Part shown: in pieces, positions 1 through 10,954 of the stretch
Numbering within the stretch: position 1 is the first letter of the stretch
How the letters are laid out: every line of letters begins with the position of its first letter
Source: Turbatrix aceti
Lineage: Eukaryota > Nematoda > Chromadorea > Rhabditida > Panagrolaimidae
DNA length: 64,000 nt
NCBI GenBank assembly: GCA_963969345.1
Contig: OZ017769.1
Coordinates: forward strand, 310,001 to 374,000
Reading direction: 5' to 3'
Translations under genes and position numbers: made by a program
Notes under the pieces: model-generated
What the model was told of the DNA's origin: nothing
The model's input: the letters and a program-made list of their open reading frames with translations, nothing else
Databases searched by the model: none

Positions 1-18
1 TTAGTTTGCGATCGCAAG

Positions 19-1551
19 TTACAAATCAAGAGGGCTCGCCGAATCAGCGTTGACGTTGATCCAACCGTCTTCTGTCTGAAACGTGAAAGTATAAGTACTG
101 AAGTAAAAGCAAAGTAAAACAATTTGGCCCCTTTCGTTAATATACATTGTTATCTATTTTTTTCAAAAATAAACAAACCTCATCTAACCCGTAAGTGGGT
201 TCCTCATTCTGCGCCAGAGCATTGGCCTCAGCCAAAATCGATTTAATGAGTTCAGTCTTTGGAACAGCTGCCACGAAAGTCCCGACTTGTATGGCGTGGG
301 TCCAGAGTGCAACGAGATTTCCAAATGGGTTACGAAACGTTATATTTTCACATGAGATCCCAGCACGAAGGCAGATGACGACGGTGTGAAGATTGAGCCG
401 GAAAATAAGCTTCTTCAGAATATCTACGGAGACATCTTGTCTGATATCCGCAGGAGACACCTTCAATGGTAGCCGGACATTCAGGATAAATCCCAGCGCG
501 TTGATAAGTTGAAACGCAAACAAAAGACCCGATATGAAGAGAATGTCGAGAGATACGGTGCCTCCGCCCCGGGTAGCCATAAATTCGTACTGCGAAAAGA
601 CGTCGCTGTAGTTGCTATCACCCGGCATGATTATCTCGCGAACTCTGTAGTACCGCTTTGTGAAGATGTTGCGTCGAGCGATTTCATTGTAAGGCTGGGG
701 AGTTAGAATTTCATCAAAATTGCTGCAAATTTTAAAAAATGTAAAAAACAGGAAACGAAGAAAAAAGAACTTACGCAGCGTCGGCGATTTGTCTTTCAAT
801 GGATTCTTGATTAGCAGCCGGCTGAAAGCATCCACTCGCATCGCTCGATTTTATCTCGATGACGGGCAAGTACCGGAATAACTCGGTGATCTTAGAAGCT
901 ATGACTTTGTTGAGCTGAAAAAAAAACATGCCAATCAAAAAATCATGTCCGCAAAAACTTCTGAAGTTCGAGTTACGATAAATGAAAACATCCAACTAGC
1001 AGCGATGTATATATATATTATTCCTTTCAATTTCTTTGTGCTCATCATAAAAAAAACCAACCTCAGCAGATGACCCTGAATCTGTATTGATACCCAGAAC
1101 TTGAATACTCTGGTTGATGCGACTAACCAACGAAGCCACCTTATTTCTCAAGTCATTGTTGTGCTTCCTGACGTTGTCCAGCCGAGTGATCGGGTTATAA
1201 TTACTCTTTTCAGCCTTCAAAGCTTCAAGCTTTTCAATGTTATTCTTTTTTTCCTCAATCAAAGTACGAAGACGCTTGACCGACGCGGTTTTAACCAGAA
1301 ATTGCCGTTGATATTCGGCCTAAAAAACCAAAAACATTTGAAATTTTTAACGTTTTTATAGAGCGTAAACTTACAGGCTGACGGAGAAACTCCTCAATTT
1401 TTCGTCCATTTTTGGTTTTCTTAAAGATTACGTCATCGCGACGACTGCCAAATTGATGCCATATATCGCGCACACAGGTAGAACACAAAATCTCGCGTTC
1501 TATACCACAACAAGGACAGCGAAAACGCGACATGTCTTGGGATTCTGCCAT
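19..1551 (-). CDS. ATG14: ATG14/Barkor, autophagy subunit of PI3-kinase complex I
   Basis: Predicted 391-residue protein from five exons (1551-1375, 1319-1062, 914-775, 722-179, 75-19), all with GT/AG junctions and compatible phase. The N terminus carries paired cysteines (CPCC at residues 12-15, CSTC at 23-26) as in ATG14. Residues about 60-145 are charged and heptad-like (coiled coil). The C-terminal half has the family pattern around LNVRLPLKVS and ends EDGWINV before a Ser/Asp tail. In the known family the protein targets the VPS34-Beclin1 complex to ER sites of autophagosome formation; the C. elegans counterpart is EPG-8. The ATG was chosen because an acceptor-like TTTTCAG lies 8 bases upstream of it, suggesting a trans-splice or 5'UTR splice site. 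UVRAG is the main alternative, but the N-terminal cysteine pairs favour ATG14. Family assignment is by recall of motifs, not by search. Confidence 0.8.
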
Positions 1552-1726
1552 GTCAAAACTGAAAAGAAACATAATAACTATAACACATTTTTTGAAAATC
1601 GAAAAATTTGAGCAAGCTTTTAAAAATGTTTTAGCCAACCGCATGATTCAGAAGACCGTTCCGAAGTAACACAATAACAAAAAAAAAGACATTACTTTGA
1701 TTTATTACAATTTTCGTGTTAATTAA

Positions 1727-2114
1727 CACGAGGGGACAACCTCCCGACACGAAAGCGCGTGCGCACTTTTTCTTGTTTTTTCGAAAGTGATGTCTCTTTG
1801 TCGGCATTTCTTGCATATTCATATATTTTTCTTAGTTTTGCCATTCTCCATTCTTATCAAGCTCAGTCAGACGATTCTATACCATTTTCAACTCAGGTTA
1901 TAACTTGTCGGAGAAATCTGCTACATTGCGATGAAAATGCCTATTTTTTACCATTATTTTGGATCCGCTTTCAAAATTCTGAACAGGAATTCACGTTTTC
2001 TCAATTTAGCGACCTGCCCCCTACCCATAACTCGGATTTCGGCCCATAGCGGAGTTTCTAGCGCCCCCAGCATTTATGAAGAGGACGATTTTATTATGTC
2101 GCCTCTGACGTCTG
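1727..2114 (+). repeat. Left arm of the long inverted repeat
   Basis: Matches the right arm in reverse orientation with only scattered substitutions and small end indels. The open frames seen in it are mirrored in the other arm and have no recognisable product. Confidence 0.85.
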
Positions 2115-2450
2115 TTGTCGAAATGATCCGAGTACATCGATATCGCTCCAAATGCATCTCAACCTACTAATTTGTTCCCCTAGGTGTCAAAAAACACAAA
2201 AATAAGCAATACTTCACTTCCAAAAGTAGGCTAAAAACGAGGCAGATCAATGGTAGAACAGGGAACATTGTGCGTGTTATGTGCGCGTAGTGTTCCCTAA
2301 CGGTTTTGACGGTGTAAAATATATCACAGGTTTACGAGCTCCAACGTTGCGATGGTAGTTTACTTTTTTGTTTTTTAGCATCAGGGGGTTCAAATTAGCC
2401 AGGTAAGGCACAATTGGTCTAAAAACTTTTTACTACAATGATTCCGGTGT

Positions 2451-2831
2451 CAGACGTCAGAGCCGACATAATAAAATCGTCCTCTTCATAAATGCTGGGG
2501 GCGCTAGAAACTCCGCTATGGGCCGAAATCCGAGTTATGGGTAGGGGGCAGGTCGCTAAATTGAGAAAACGTGAATTCCTGTTCAGAATTTTGAAAGCGG
2601 ATCCAAAATAACGGTAAAAAATGGGCATTTTCATCGCATTGTAGCAGATTTCTCCGACAAGTTATAACCTGAGTTGAAAATGGTATAGAATCGTCTGACT
2701 GAGCTTGATAAGAATGGAGAATGGCAAAACTAAGAAAAATATATGAATATGCAAGAAATGCCGACAAAGAGACATCACTTTCGAAAAAGTGCGCACGCGC
2801 TTTCGTGTCGGGAGGTTGTCTCCTTAGTGTG
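2451..2831 (-). repeat. Right arm of the long inverted repeat
   Basis: Reverse complement of the left arm. The inner boundary is at the word TCTGACGTCTG, after which the two sides lose similarity. A transcript through both arms would fold into a hairpin of roughly 380 bp. Confidence 0.85.
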
Positions 2832-3097
2832 TTAATTCGAAATTTAAAATAGGCGGTGTTTGAAAATTTCGAAATGTTTGTTTAGTTTTTTGTGTAACTC
2901 AATAGACCCCATTTATGCCCCCACGCGAGCTCTGGGGGCAGTAGCGCAACATCCCTCCAGGACTTCTCGACTCCGAAGTCCTCGTCGACATCCATCGGTG
3001 GAATCGCATTATGATATTGTATGCAATGTGGTGTTAACCATTGAGAAGGGCAGTAAATAAAAAAAAAAAATAAATGCAATTTTTTATATTTTATACG

Positions 3098-3438
3098 TCA
3101 TAAAATGGAAACATACGTAAAAGACAACTGCTGACGCTGAACGAGATGGTTGTGAAACACTCCCGGTATACCAGCGGATTCTGGACTCGAAACCGCAGCC
3201 AGGCCACTCGGTAAATCCACACGAAGTGCAGCTGATGCTATTCGTCTGGGCGACGACATGACAACACCGGTACTGGTCTCAATCAGTTTCATGTCGTGGT
3301 GAAAATGCCGACCGCTCAGGCCACGGTCGGATGACGACACCGGTAACGATGACATCCCCGTAGCAAGTGGCGGAGAAGGAATCAAAAGCCAAGAATCTCC
3401 AAAATCACTGCAGATAGCTTCGTTGTCTTGGGTCACCT
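3098..3438 (-). CDS. Possible TP53INP/DOR-like exon (partial)
   Basis: An open exon begins after a clear acceptor (TTTTTACAATCAG) and reads VTQDNEAICSDFGDSWLLIP and onward. The stretch DSWLLIPSPPLATG resembles the conserved (E/D)SW(F/L)-x-PPP block of the TP53INP/DOR family, and WLLI also fits a W-x-x-I LC3-interacting motif. The family acts in nuclear receptor co-activation and autophagy. Later residues are Ser/Pro-rich, and the frame ends SFTY just before a strong donor (GTATGT at 3116-3111). The true last exon may therefore lie elsewhere; none could be found between this exon and the inverted repeat. An upstream first exon starting at an ATG near 3540 is possible, but no phase-compatible strong donor was found. 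Treat as an incomplete model with a tentative family call. Confidence 0.35.
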
Positions 3439-3623
3439 GATTGTAAAAATAAAACGAAAAAACAGTGAAAACGATGTTCTTGACAAGAAGTAACCCAGTA
3501 AACAATTCGGCACGTTTTGCCAAAGATTTTTTCTATGCATTCGCGAACTTTTTTCACTGATGGTTTTCTAACGTCTTTTGGTATCTTTTTGTTTTATTAG
3601 TCGTGTAGAAGTGAAACAACACC

Positions 3624-4236
3624 ATGGCAGCGTCGTCTTCGTCCAATGCGAATGTCGACAAGGAGCAGCAGAAAATTATTGAAGGCTACACGCAGCTTCG
3701 ACAGGCGCAGCGAGCTGTCATCGATGATATTCGGCATTTCGAAGGCGAACTTCGTGAGCTTTAGTAAGTTATATCTTAATTTTTTTAAACTCAATTAGTT
3801 CATTTTCAGCGGGGTGATCAATGCGCTCAAAAAGCTGCCTGGAGACAGAACTGTCTACAAACGCGCTGGAACGATACTTCTCCAGCGAACTGTTGAAGAG
3901 GAACTGGCGCGCAAGTACATGGAATTCAACCGGGTATGCTTTTTTTTATGCGTAACAAAATAATGAAAGAAGTATTATCTCAGTATTTAGGCCAAAAAGC
4001 TACGCGATTAACGTGTTTTTTTTCAGAACGCCGTGTCCCACAAATGTTTGTCGGATAAGCTGGTCAAGGTCAGCGAAGAACTCAACGAGTACCAGAAAGA
4101 GCACAACATCCGTGTCCTGACCGAGAAGCAAATGGCCGAACTTGAAGCGCAACAAGCTGCGATCCAGGCCGAAAAAGAGAAAGCCGAAGCCAGCAAGACA
4201 CCTTCCAAGGTTGGCGCAGCTACTGCTGCCGTATGA
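3624..4236 (+). CDS. PFDN2: Prefoldin subunit 2
   Basis: 157-residue protein in three exons (3624-3763, 3810-3933, 4027-4236). It is a beta-type prefoldin subunit: N-terminal helix (IIEGYTQLRQAQRA), central hairpin segment VINALKKLPGDRTVYK followed by LLQRTVEEEL, and C-terminal helix KVSEELNEYQKEHNIRVL, the last matching prefoldin 2 closely. The Ala/Lys-rich tail is typical of metazoan PFDN2. In the cytosol the heterohexameric prefoldin captures unfolded actin and tubulin and hands them to the CCT chaperonin. The start has ACC before ATG (favourable context). Length agrees with the family. Introns are 46 and 93 bp. Confidence 0.9.
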
Positions 4237-5192
4237 TTGTCACGATCTTTTGGCTCATAAAGAGAAGAGATTGTTTTTACGATCTGCAGTCGCGCTACGT
4301 TCTTTTTCTTTGTCTTGTGATTTTTTTGCTGCTGTTTTTTTCGGTTTTATGAATGGTAAATGAAAGGCTTATGTTTTTTGGATCTCGATTCAATTTGTTA
4401 CGGGCCTACAACTAATTTTGTTTTTGTGGGCCCTCGTAGCTTCAAGTGCGCTACGATATATTTTTTATGCGTAACCATATCGAGACAAAGGTACTGGCTT
4501 TCAAGATGGCGACAAAAGCCTTTCACCTCACATCATCGCAGCTTGCTTTTTGGTGAGGTGTTAAAAAAGGGTTAAAGAAAAATATAAATATAGATAGTAC
4601 AGGTACTCCTACTCATCTTTCTTGCTTGCGTGTATAGCAAACAATAAGAATCCCCCCCCCCCGAAACGCGGTGGTGTGGGTGGTTTGTAGCTTTTGCGCT
4701 CGCTGCTCCTTGGGATCATTCTTGGTGGTTTGTTGCGTGCGCGCTGTAACTAATCCTTGAATAGACAGACATGACATGTATACACGTGAGACAATTTTCT
4801 GGCCGACTTGCTGACCCGCTAGTTGAGTGGATCAACGGCTGCGTTGCTTCGATGAAGCGCAAAAACTCGTCGACAAAGGTGCTGTGATGGAAAATCCAAA
4901 AAAAAGCAAGACAAAGGAGAAGAACAGAATGTGCGAAAAGCTTCGAGAAAAAAAAGTATGACACTCAAATCCATCGAAGGGCTCAAGGGTTTCAAGGGCG
5001 TCATCGTTTGACCCCTCACTCCCGGCCCTCAGCCTGGACAGTTTTGGAAGCCTCCTCCTATTCATCGACGAAAGTCAAAAGGCGGAGTTGGGTTGAAATC
5101 AATTCAAAACCATTAATCCCTCCTGGCAATTCTTCTGTCTTTCTTCTGTGACCCCCTGAGGTCAGTGTAGACAACAGTGTTGTGCTTGCGCG
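4237..5192. other. Intergenic, no gene recognised
   Basis: Downstream of the prefoldin gene and upstream of the carboxypeptidase. It holds a run of about ten C near 4652 and T-rich stretches. Short open frames on both strands lack recognisable motifs and splice support. Confidence 0.6.
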
Positions 5193-7258
5193 ATGATTTC
5201 GACTAGATGGTTTTGTACAGAGTTGGGCTTCTGGGCTGCGTGTCTGATTCTATCGGCTGCCGCCGCTGAGCCCTGGCAGAACACCAAGTTTTACGATGAA
5301 AATATCAAACGATCGTATAGAAAGTAGGTTTAATATTTTTTACGCGACTGGACCAACACGTATATTTTTAGTTACAAACTCATACGCATAACGCCAAGAA
5401 GTGAAGAGAACTTGGATTACCTGAAGGACCTCTTTCACGATCAGGGACCCTATGAACTTGATTTCTGGCAGCCACCTACTCATATCGGGGGAATCGTCGA
5501 CGTCACAGTCGCTCCCGACGATGCTGCTATTTTTGTTAGCGACCTGGACAGCAAGCAGCTCGACTACCTGGTGGCTATCAATGATTTGGAGCAGTAAGTT
5601 GTTCTCGATGAAAAATATATAAATTTGGCTTTTCAATGATTTTTCAGGGCAATAATCAACGAACGTGCTGCGGCTTATGATTCCGCCGAAGGCCACTACC
5701 ACGACCCGAATTCCTTCCGCCTGGACAAGTATAACACCTGGCAGGTCATTGAGGAGTACCTCTACCGCCTGAAGGACGAGTATTCAGACTTGGTTACCCT
5801 CATCGAGATCGGTCGTTCTCACGAGAATCGATCTCTTCTGGTCGCTCGGATTTCTGGAAAACGGTCTTCTGAACGCTCGGCTGTCTGGCTAGACGCCGGC
5901 ATCCACGCAAGGGAGTGGATTGCTCCGGCTACCTCTCTCATAATCATGGACAGACTTTTGAATAGCTACAAGCGTGATCCGGAAATCCAGCATCTTCTCG
6001 ACAACGTGGATTTCTACATCATGCCCGTTATGAACCCGGATGGCTACGAGTACACGCACACTAAAAATCGAATGTGGAGAAAGAACCGAAGGCCCGCTCA
6101 GTGCAAAAAAACCTACTTTCACACCATTTGCTGCTCAGGAGTCGACCTGAATCGCAACTTTGATTGGTTCTTTGCATGTAGGCTTTTTAAGGTCCATTCG
6201 TGATTACATAAGTTATCAAGACCATGATTTTCCAGCTTCTGGAAGTTCGTCCGATCCCTGCCACGAGACATACCATGGCCCGGCAGCTTTCAGCGAGCCT
6301 GAATCTCGAGCTGTGAAGAACTTCCTCGAGAAGAACCCGGTAAAGGCTTTTGTCACGCTTCATTCGTACTCACAGCTCTGGCTGATCCCCTACGGTCATC
6401 GCAAGCGAGCTTACCCCCAGGACTACTCCACTGCTCTGCGACCGCTGGCCCTCAGAGCTACCAAAGCGCTTAACAAGCTCTACGGCACCAAGTACGCTGT
6501 TGGCACTGGAGCTGATTTGATGTGTAAGTCGGATTTTGTTCCTTAAAGTTCACATATGTTCTTGGATTCCAGATGAAGCTTCCGGAGCGTCGCACGACTA
6601 CGCCAAGGGCACCTTGCATATTCCTTATTCATACCTCATTGAACTAAGGCCTAAATCTACGATGTACGCTAACGGATTCTTGCTCCCTGAAAAAGAAATT
6701 CGACCGACCGGAGAAGAGACCTTCGAAGCCATCAAAGTCATCGTCGAAGAAGTCATCGCTCAATTTGTTGTCCCAAATGTCGTGCCGACCAGCACTACTC
6801 TCATTCCTACTCCTCCTCCTGTTATCACTACAACGACAGCAGCTACTACAACAACGACAGCTCAGCCGACTACGACGACCGAGAGCACAACCACTACCCC
6901 TGCTCCGACAATGACGACTACAACTGAGCCTACCACAACTACAAGAACATCATATACGACGACTACAACAGAACCAACTACGACATCAACTACTAAGGAA
7001 CCGCCGACAACGTCGACTACTGAGGAATCGACGACAACAATCACGACTATAGTACCTTCGACTACAACTACGGTGATTGTGCCAACAACTCGATCAGCAC
7101 CAGTTGTGGTGCCCGGTACGGGACCTGGCCCCCAGAGATTAGTCAAGTGCCGAGACTACGGAAGCTACTGCAAGTGGTGGAAGATCCACAACCTCTGCGA
7201 CAAAGAACGCGTTCGAAGGCTTTGTGCTCTAAGCTGTCTTCCAGAATGCCAAATTTAA
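5193..7258 (+). CDS. Secreted M14 zinc carboxypeptidase with mucin-like linker and ShKT domain
   Basis: 618 residues in five exons (5193-5323, 5372-5593, 5648-6177, 6236-6523, 6573-7258). A signal peptide (hydrophobic, ending AAAAEPW near residue 25) is followed by an activation propeptide and then a carboxypeptidase A/B-type domain. Zinc ligands are visible: His and Glu in GIHAREW (about 206-209) and His in TLHSYSQLW. The catalytic Glu lies in YSYLIELR, and NRNF supplies the substrate-binding Arg. From about residue 462 to 566 the chain is almost only Thr with Pro, Ser and Glu, a probable O-glycosylated stalk. The last 35 residues form a ShKT module with six cysteines (C-x6-C-x8-C-x8-C-x3-C-x3-C). 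M14 plus ShKT is a known nematode architecture (SURO-1 of the cuticle belongs to this class). Likely a secreted, zymogen-activated enzyme acting on extracellular peptides. Confidence 0.9.
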
Positions 7259-8444
7259 GTATTTTAATGTGTGTGTTGTGTGTTGATGCTTGCCAGATTT
7301 TCTGCGCCCATATTTTGTATTTTCAATGTCGTCGAATCTTGCAGTTAGCTCGATTTTTTGTGGTTACCCGTTCAAGGAGGTTTGTCAAGTTTGACAATTG
7401 ACCTAGCCCCCTTCCTACCTTGTTTCATTAATTGCATCGTCACTTGTTATGCATTATTTATTCTTCTCTCTCTCTCTGATAAAGAAGGGTCGTCGACCGT
7501 TCCCCAGGTTGGTTGGACGACGACCCATCGGTTGCTTAGAAGGAGGAGGATCCCAACAAAACGCTTATACCAATTTTTCTCTTTGATGACCAGTGTCCAT
7601 TGTCTTGCATTTATGTAGTCGTGGATGATTTGTTTATTCGTTTACGTTTACTTAAACGTTTACTGGACGCTCAGCACAAAAATATTGTTCAGCAGAAAAG
7701 CACAGTTGATAAATCAAGTCGAAAATCATGTTTTTTTTGTTTTTTTTTGTGGATGATTTTTGAAATAAATGTGAAATTTACAATATTTACAAGTAACCAG
7801 AAATCATGTTATTTTATTGTTGTTGTTGATGAATGCTGTTCAACATTGATGTACTATTCGCTGGAGCACACACAAACTATGGAGTGAACGAACGACTGAT
7901 CTTACCAATCATGACGACATCTGTTGACACTTGAGTGTTAGCTTGCATGTAGCAACCTGACGCAATCTTTTTTTCACCCCGTCTAGTCATTTTTTATCAA
8001 AAAAATTTGTTTTAATTAGCCCAACTTAGTAAATAACCATTTTTTGAAGGTCGACACGATCGAGCCTGCACTGCACCAGCCGAGGTCATGCATTTGCACT
8101 GCTTTTATACCGACGCTTTCAATTTCTCATGGGTTGGATCAAAATGACGCAAGCTTTGCACGCTGCTCTTGGTTGGTTGTTGCTCGCACGTGAATGATGC
8201 ATCCATCGCGAGGGCGGGCCACATGTCGATGGTACTTCATGAGAACAAGAAAAATACAGAGGATGTACATACGTGCTGCTGCACCACACCACTATTACCG
8301 CCATAATCTATCTCACAAGAAGAGAAGACAAAGTAGGAGTTGTCGTTTCTAAACCACAAAATCACCTAGTCAGTAGTTCTTCTTGTCTATAACAAACAAA
8401 ACTGAACTAATTTATTGTTAATCAATTTCTTCTTCTGTGAAATC
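7259..8444. other. Intergenic, no gene recognised
   Basis: Contains the 3' flank of the carboxypeptidase and the upstream region of the P450. AT-rich with homopolymer T runs; only short unsupported open frames. No repeat family seen elsewhere in the window was found here. Confidence 0.6.
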
Positions 8445-10954
8445 ATGGCTGTTACCGGACCTTTGCTGTTAGCCTTTATTGTTTTTGTTATTCTATTTGT
8501 CGTCGGAGAATTGCTTTATCGGTAAGAATTATTTGCGGGGGTGTCTTATTGATAATGAAATCATTTTCAGTCTCGCTTCAGCCATCTGGAAGCTCTACGC
8601 CTCTGGATTTCCGTTTGCAAAAGGAAATCAGCCTTTCGTCGGCCATCTCGGCATCATCCAGTCCGGCAGGTGCCCATTTGACTTTGGAACACTCGGTCTT
8701 GGGCGAACGCACGCCGCGTTAAGGGGCACGCAGCCTTGTCTAATCACTTCCGATCCCGCGGTTGTGACAGATGTCTGCACACGGTTATCCGGCTATTTTC
8801 ACGCTCGAATGGTAGGTTTTTTTGTGCGAAATGCAACAGGCGTTTCGTCCGAATTCTGATGTTGTTCGTGATTTAATGAATGCAATAGATGTTTAAGCGC
8901 TTCCAATTTTACTTTTTTGGTTTCTGTGTCTAAGTACGTGGCTGCAAACGTTTTTGTTCGATCTTTGAAAAAAATTGTTGTTAGCATAGTATCTACAAAT
9001 TAAACATGATTTTTTTGAGATTGGACAGAGTTGTATGCCAAAAAAAGAATAAAGATTAGATATATGTGTTCTTTCTTTTTTCATTCGATGAGAAAGACAG
9101 ATCACGATCATAAGTCTTATTCATCGCAAGTCCGATTTGGCAAGGTGCCAAGGCGGACAGACAGTTGAACTGCATTAGATAAGCGGGGGTGAGTAGCAAG
9201 CCATAAATAACTGGTAGGTCGTAGTCATTTATGGCTTGCATGTAAACAAGATCTTTAATTAATCACCATTATTATGATACCCTGAAATGGTAAAAGGTCA
9301 CGAGACTATAATATGTACTTTTGATCTTTAATTATGCGTGACTCGTGACTGGTAACTTTCTCACCTGAATACCTGAACAACGTTCGGGTATTCGAAGCGA
9401 ATCGAACCAGATTCAGTTTGGGTTCCGGTTTTACACTGTAAAATCACACTCTATCGTTGACTGATATCATACTATCTAATACGTTTTTTGCAGATCGACC
9501 CCCTGGCTCCTGATGCAATCCACTCACCCCACGTGCACATCTTTGTTGCCCACGGCAAGCGATGGAAGCGCATCCGCACGCTTACATCCTTCGCGCTATC
9601 CGGAAATCAGCTTCGATCTCTTCTTCCCACAATCATTGAACAATCGGACGAGTTTTTCACCTATCTCGATGATCAACTAAATACTTCCGAGCATATCACG
9701 ATTGACGTTCATCCGTAAGCATCCTTGCCCCCCTTGATCCCGTTGCAGAAGAACCAAGTTCAATGCCTTAGTGTTTAGTATGTTCCAGAAGCTCACGGCT
9801 TCCGTCATTGGAAGATGTGCGTTCGGCCTCGAGCGGCACGCCTTTACCTCTCCTCCGCAGCACTACTCTCTCTTCAAGCAGGTGTTTGGCGATGAACCCC
9901 AAGTTGCGGTGAATCTCGACACTTTACAATGTTGGTTTTTGGTTTTTAATTTAATCCAGTGAAACTTGTCTTTTAGGGATATTGCCATGGACAACGAGGT
10001 TACTGGAACACATATCGGGGTTTTGGAATGCTCCGATATCCAAGAGCCCTATTGACTTACTCAATGACGAAATTCGAAGCCACTTGGAAAGCCAAAGCTT
10101 GATTACAACACCTCCAGAGGGTTCTACCAACTTTTTGCAGCAATTCAAATCATTTGAGCTCGATGGAGCATTCCTGGGCCAGCAGTCTAAGCCACAAGGC
10201 TTCGAAGACATGAACAAAGTCAAGGTTCCTCGACACATGGATCCTAACGTAAGCTAAATCAAAAAAAATTGTAAGTATTGAAAAATCCTATTTTGTAGGA
10301 AATCGTAGCCCAAACCCGGTTCCTTTCGATCGCAGGTTTCGACACGACAGCCAACACGCTGAGTCTTGTCTTCTTGCTTCTTGCCAAGCATCGCGACAAG
10401 CTAGAACGTCTCCACGAAGAAGCCGATTCCCTGCCCGAAGATGTGGACTATAACATGATCAGTGGCGCGGAGTACGCTCAAGCAGTCATCCTTGAAACAC
10501 TTCGACTCTTCCCTCATGCTTCCATGCTACAATCGAGGCGTTGCATGGAAGACTGCAAGCTACTCGATGGAAGATCCGTCAAAAAGGGCGTTGGCATACT
10601 TTTCGATACCTGGAGAATGCATCGTGATCCTGAGTTCTGGGGAGATGATGCAGAAGAATTTGTTCCAGAAAGGTAATAAAAATTGTTACCAACAATAGTA
10701 AAAATACAACTATTTTTAGGCACTTACCCCTCGGCCCTTTTCCACCGTATTTTACGCCTTTCGGAGCGGGTCCAAGGCATTGCGTAGGCATGCGTTTCGC
10801 ACTCATGGAGCAAAAAGCCGTTCTTCTACGCATGCTTCGACGCTTTACCGTACGCTTACCACTAACATACGATTGCAAACGCTTAGATCTAGCGTTAAGA
10901 AATACCGGAACGGTGTGGCCCAGAGAACTTCAGCTCGAACTTGCTCGACGATAG
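8445..10954 (+). CDS. Cytochrome P450 (CYP3-clan-like)
   Basis: 533 residues in seven exons (8445-8521, 8571-8811, 9494-9714, 9749-9930, 9977-10248, 10299-10672, 10720-10954). An N-terminal membrane anchor ([14 protein letters not shown]) fits ER localisation. Visible P450 signatures are the C-helix W-x-x-R (KRWKRIR), the I-helix oxygen-binding motif AGFDTT near residue 343, ETLR (ExxR) near 397, PERHLPLGP in the meander region, and the haem-thiolate motif [10 protein letters not shown] with Cys477. [15 protein letters not shown] is typical of CYP3-clan enzymes such as nematode CYP13/CYP25. All landmark residues are present, so it should be an active monooxygenase with unknown substrate. The third exon follows a long 682-bp intron; the others are 34-50 bp. 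AATAAA occurs about 80 bp after the stop. Confidence 0.92.

Larger units (their letters stand above)
1727..2831. mobile_element. Foldback/long-TIR element flanked by TTAA, non-autonomous
   Basis: Two arms of about 385 bp (1727-2114 and 2451-2831) are nearly perfect reverse complements, separated by a 336-bp unique core. TTAA stands at both outer edges (1723-1726 and 2832-2835), and the shared outer word AATTAACAC is followed by divergence of a few bases, then near identity. There is no transposase ORF. TTAA target duplication is the hallmark of piggyBac-type transposition, but the ends do not begin with the usual CCC, so the superfamily is uncertain. The element sits about 175 bp upstream of the ATG14 start codon, between it and the next minus-strand exon, so it may form part of the ATG14 promoter region. 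Confidence 0.8.

Noticed and set aside
1759..2049. 96-codon frame mirrored by 2516-2767 on the other strand
   Set aside because: Both are the same arm of the inverted repeat read in opposite orientation; no protein family and no splice support.
6862..7146. Val-rich 94-codon minus-strand frame
   Set aside because: Antisense of the Thr-rich stalk of the carboxypeptidase; low-complexity artefact.
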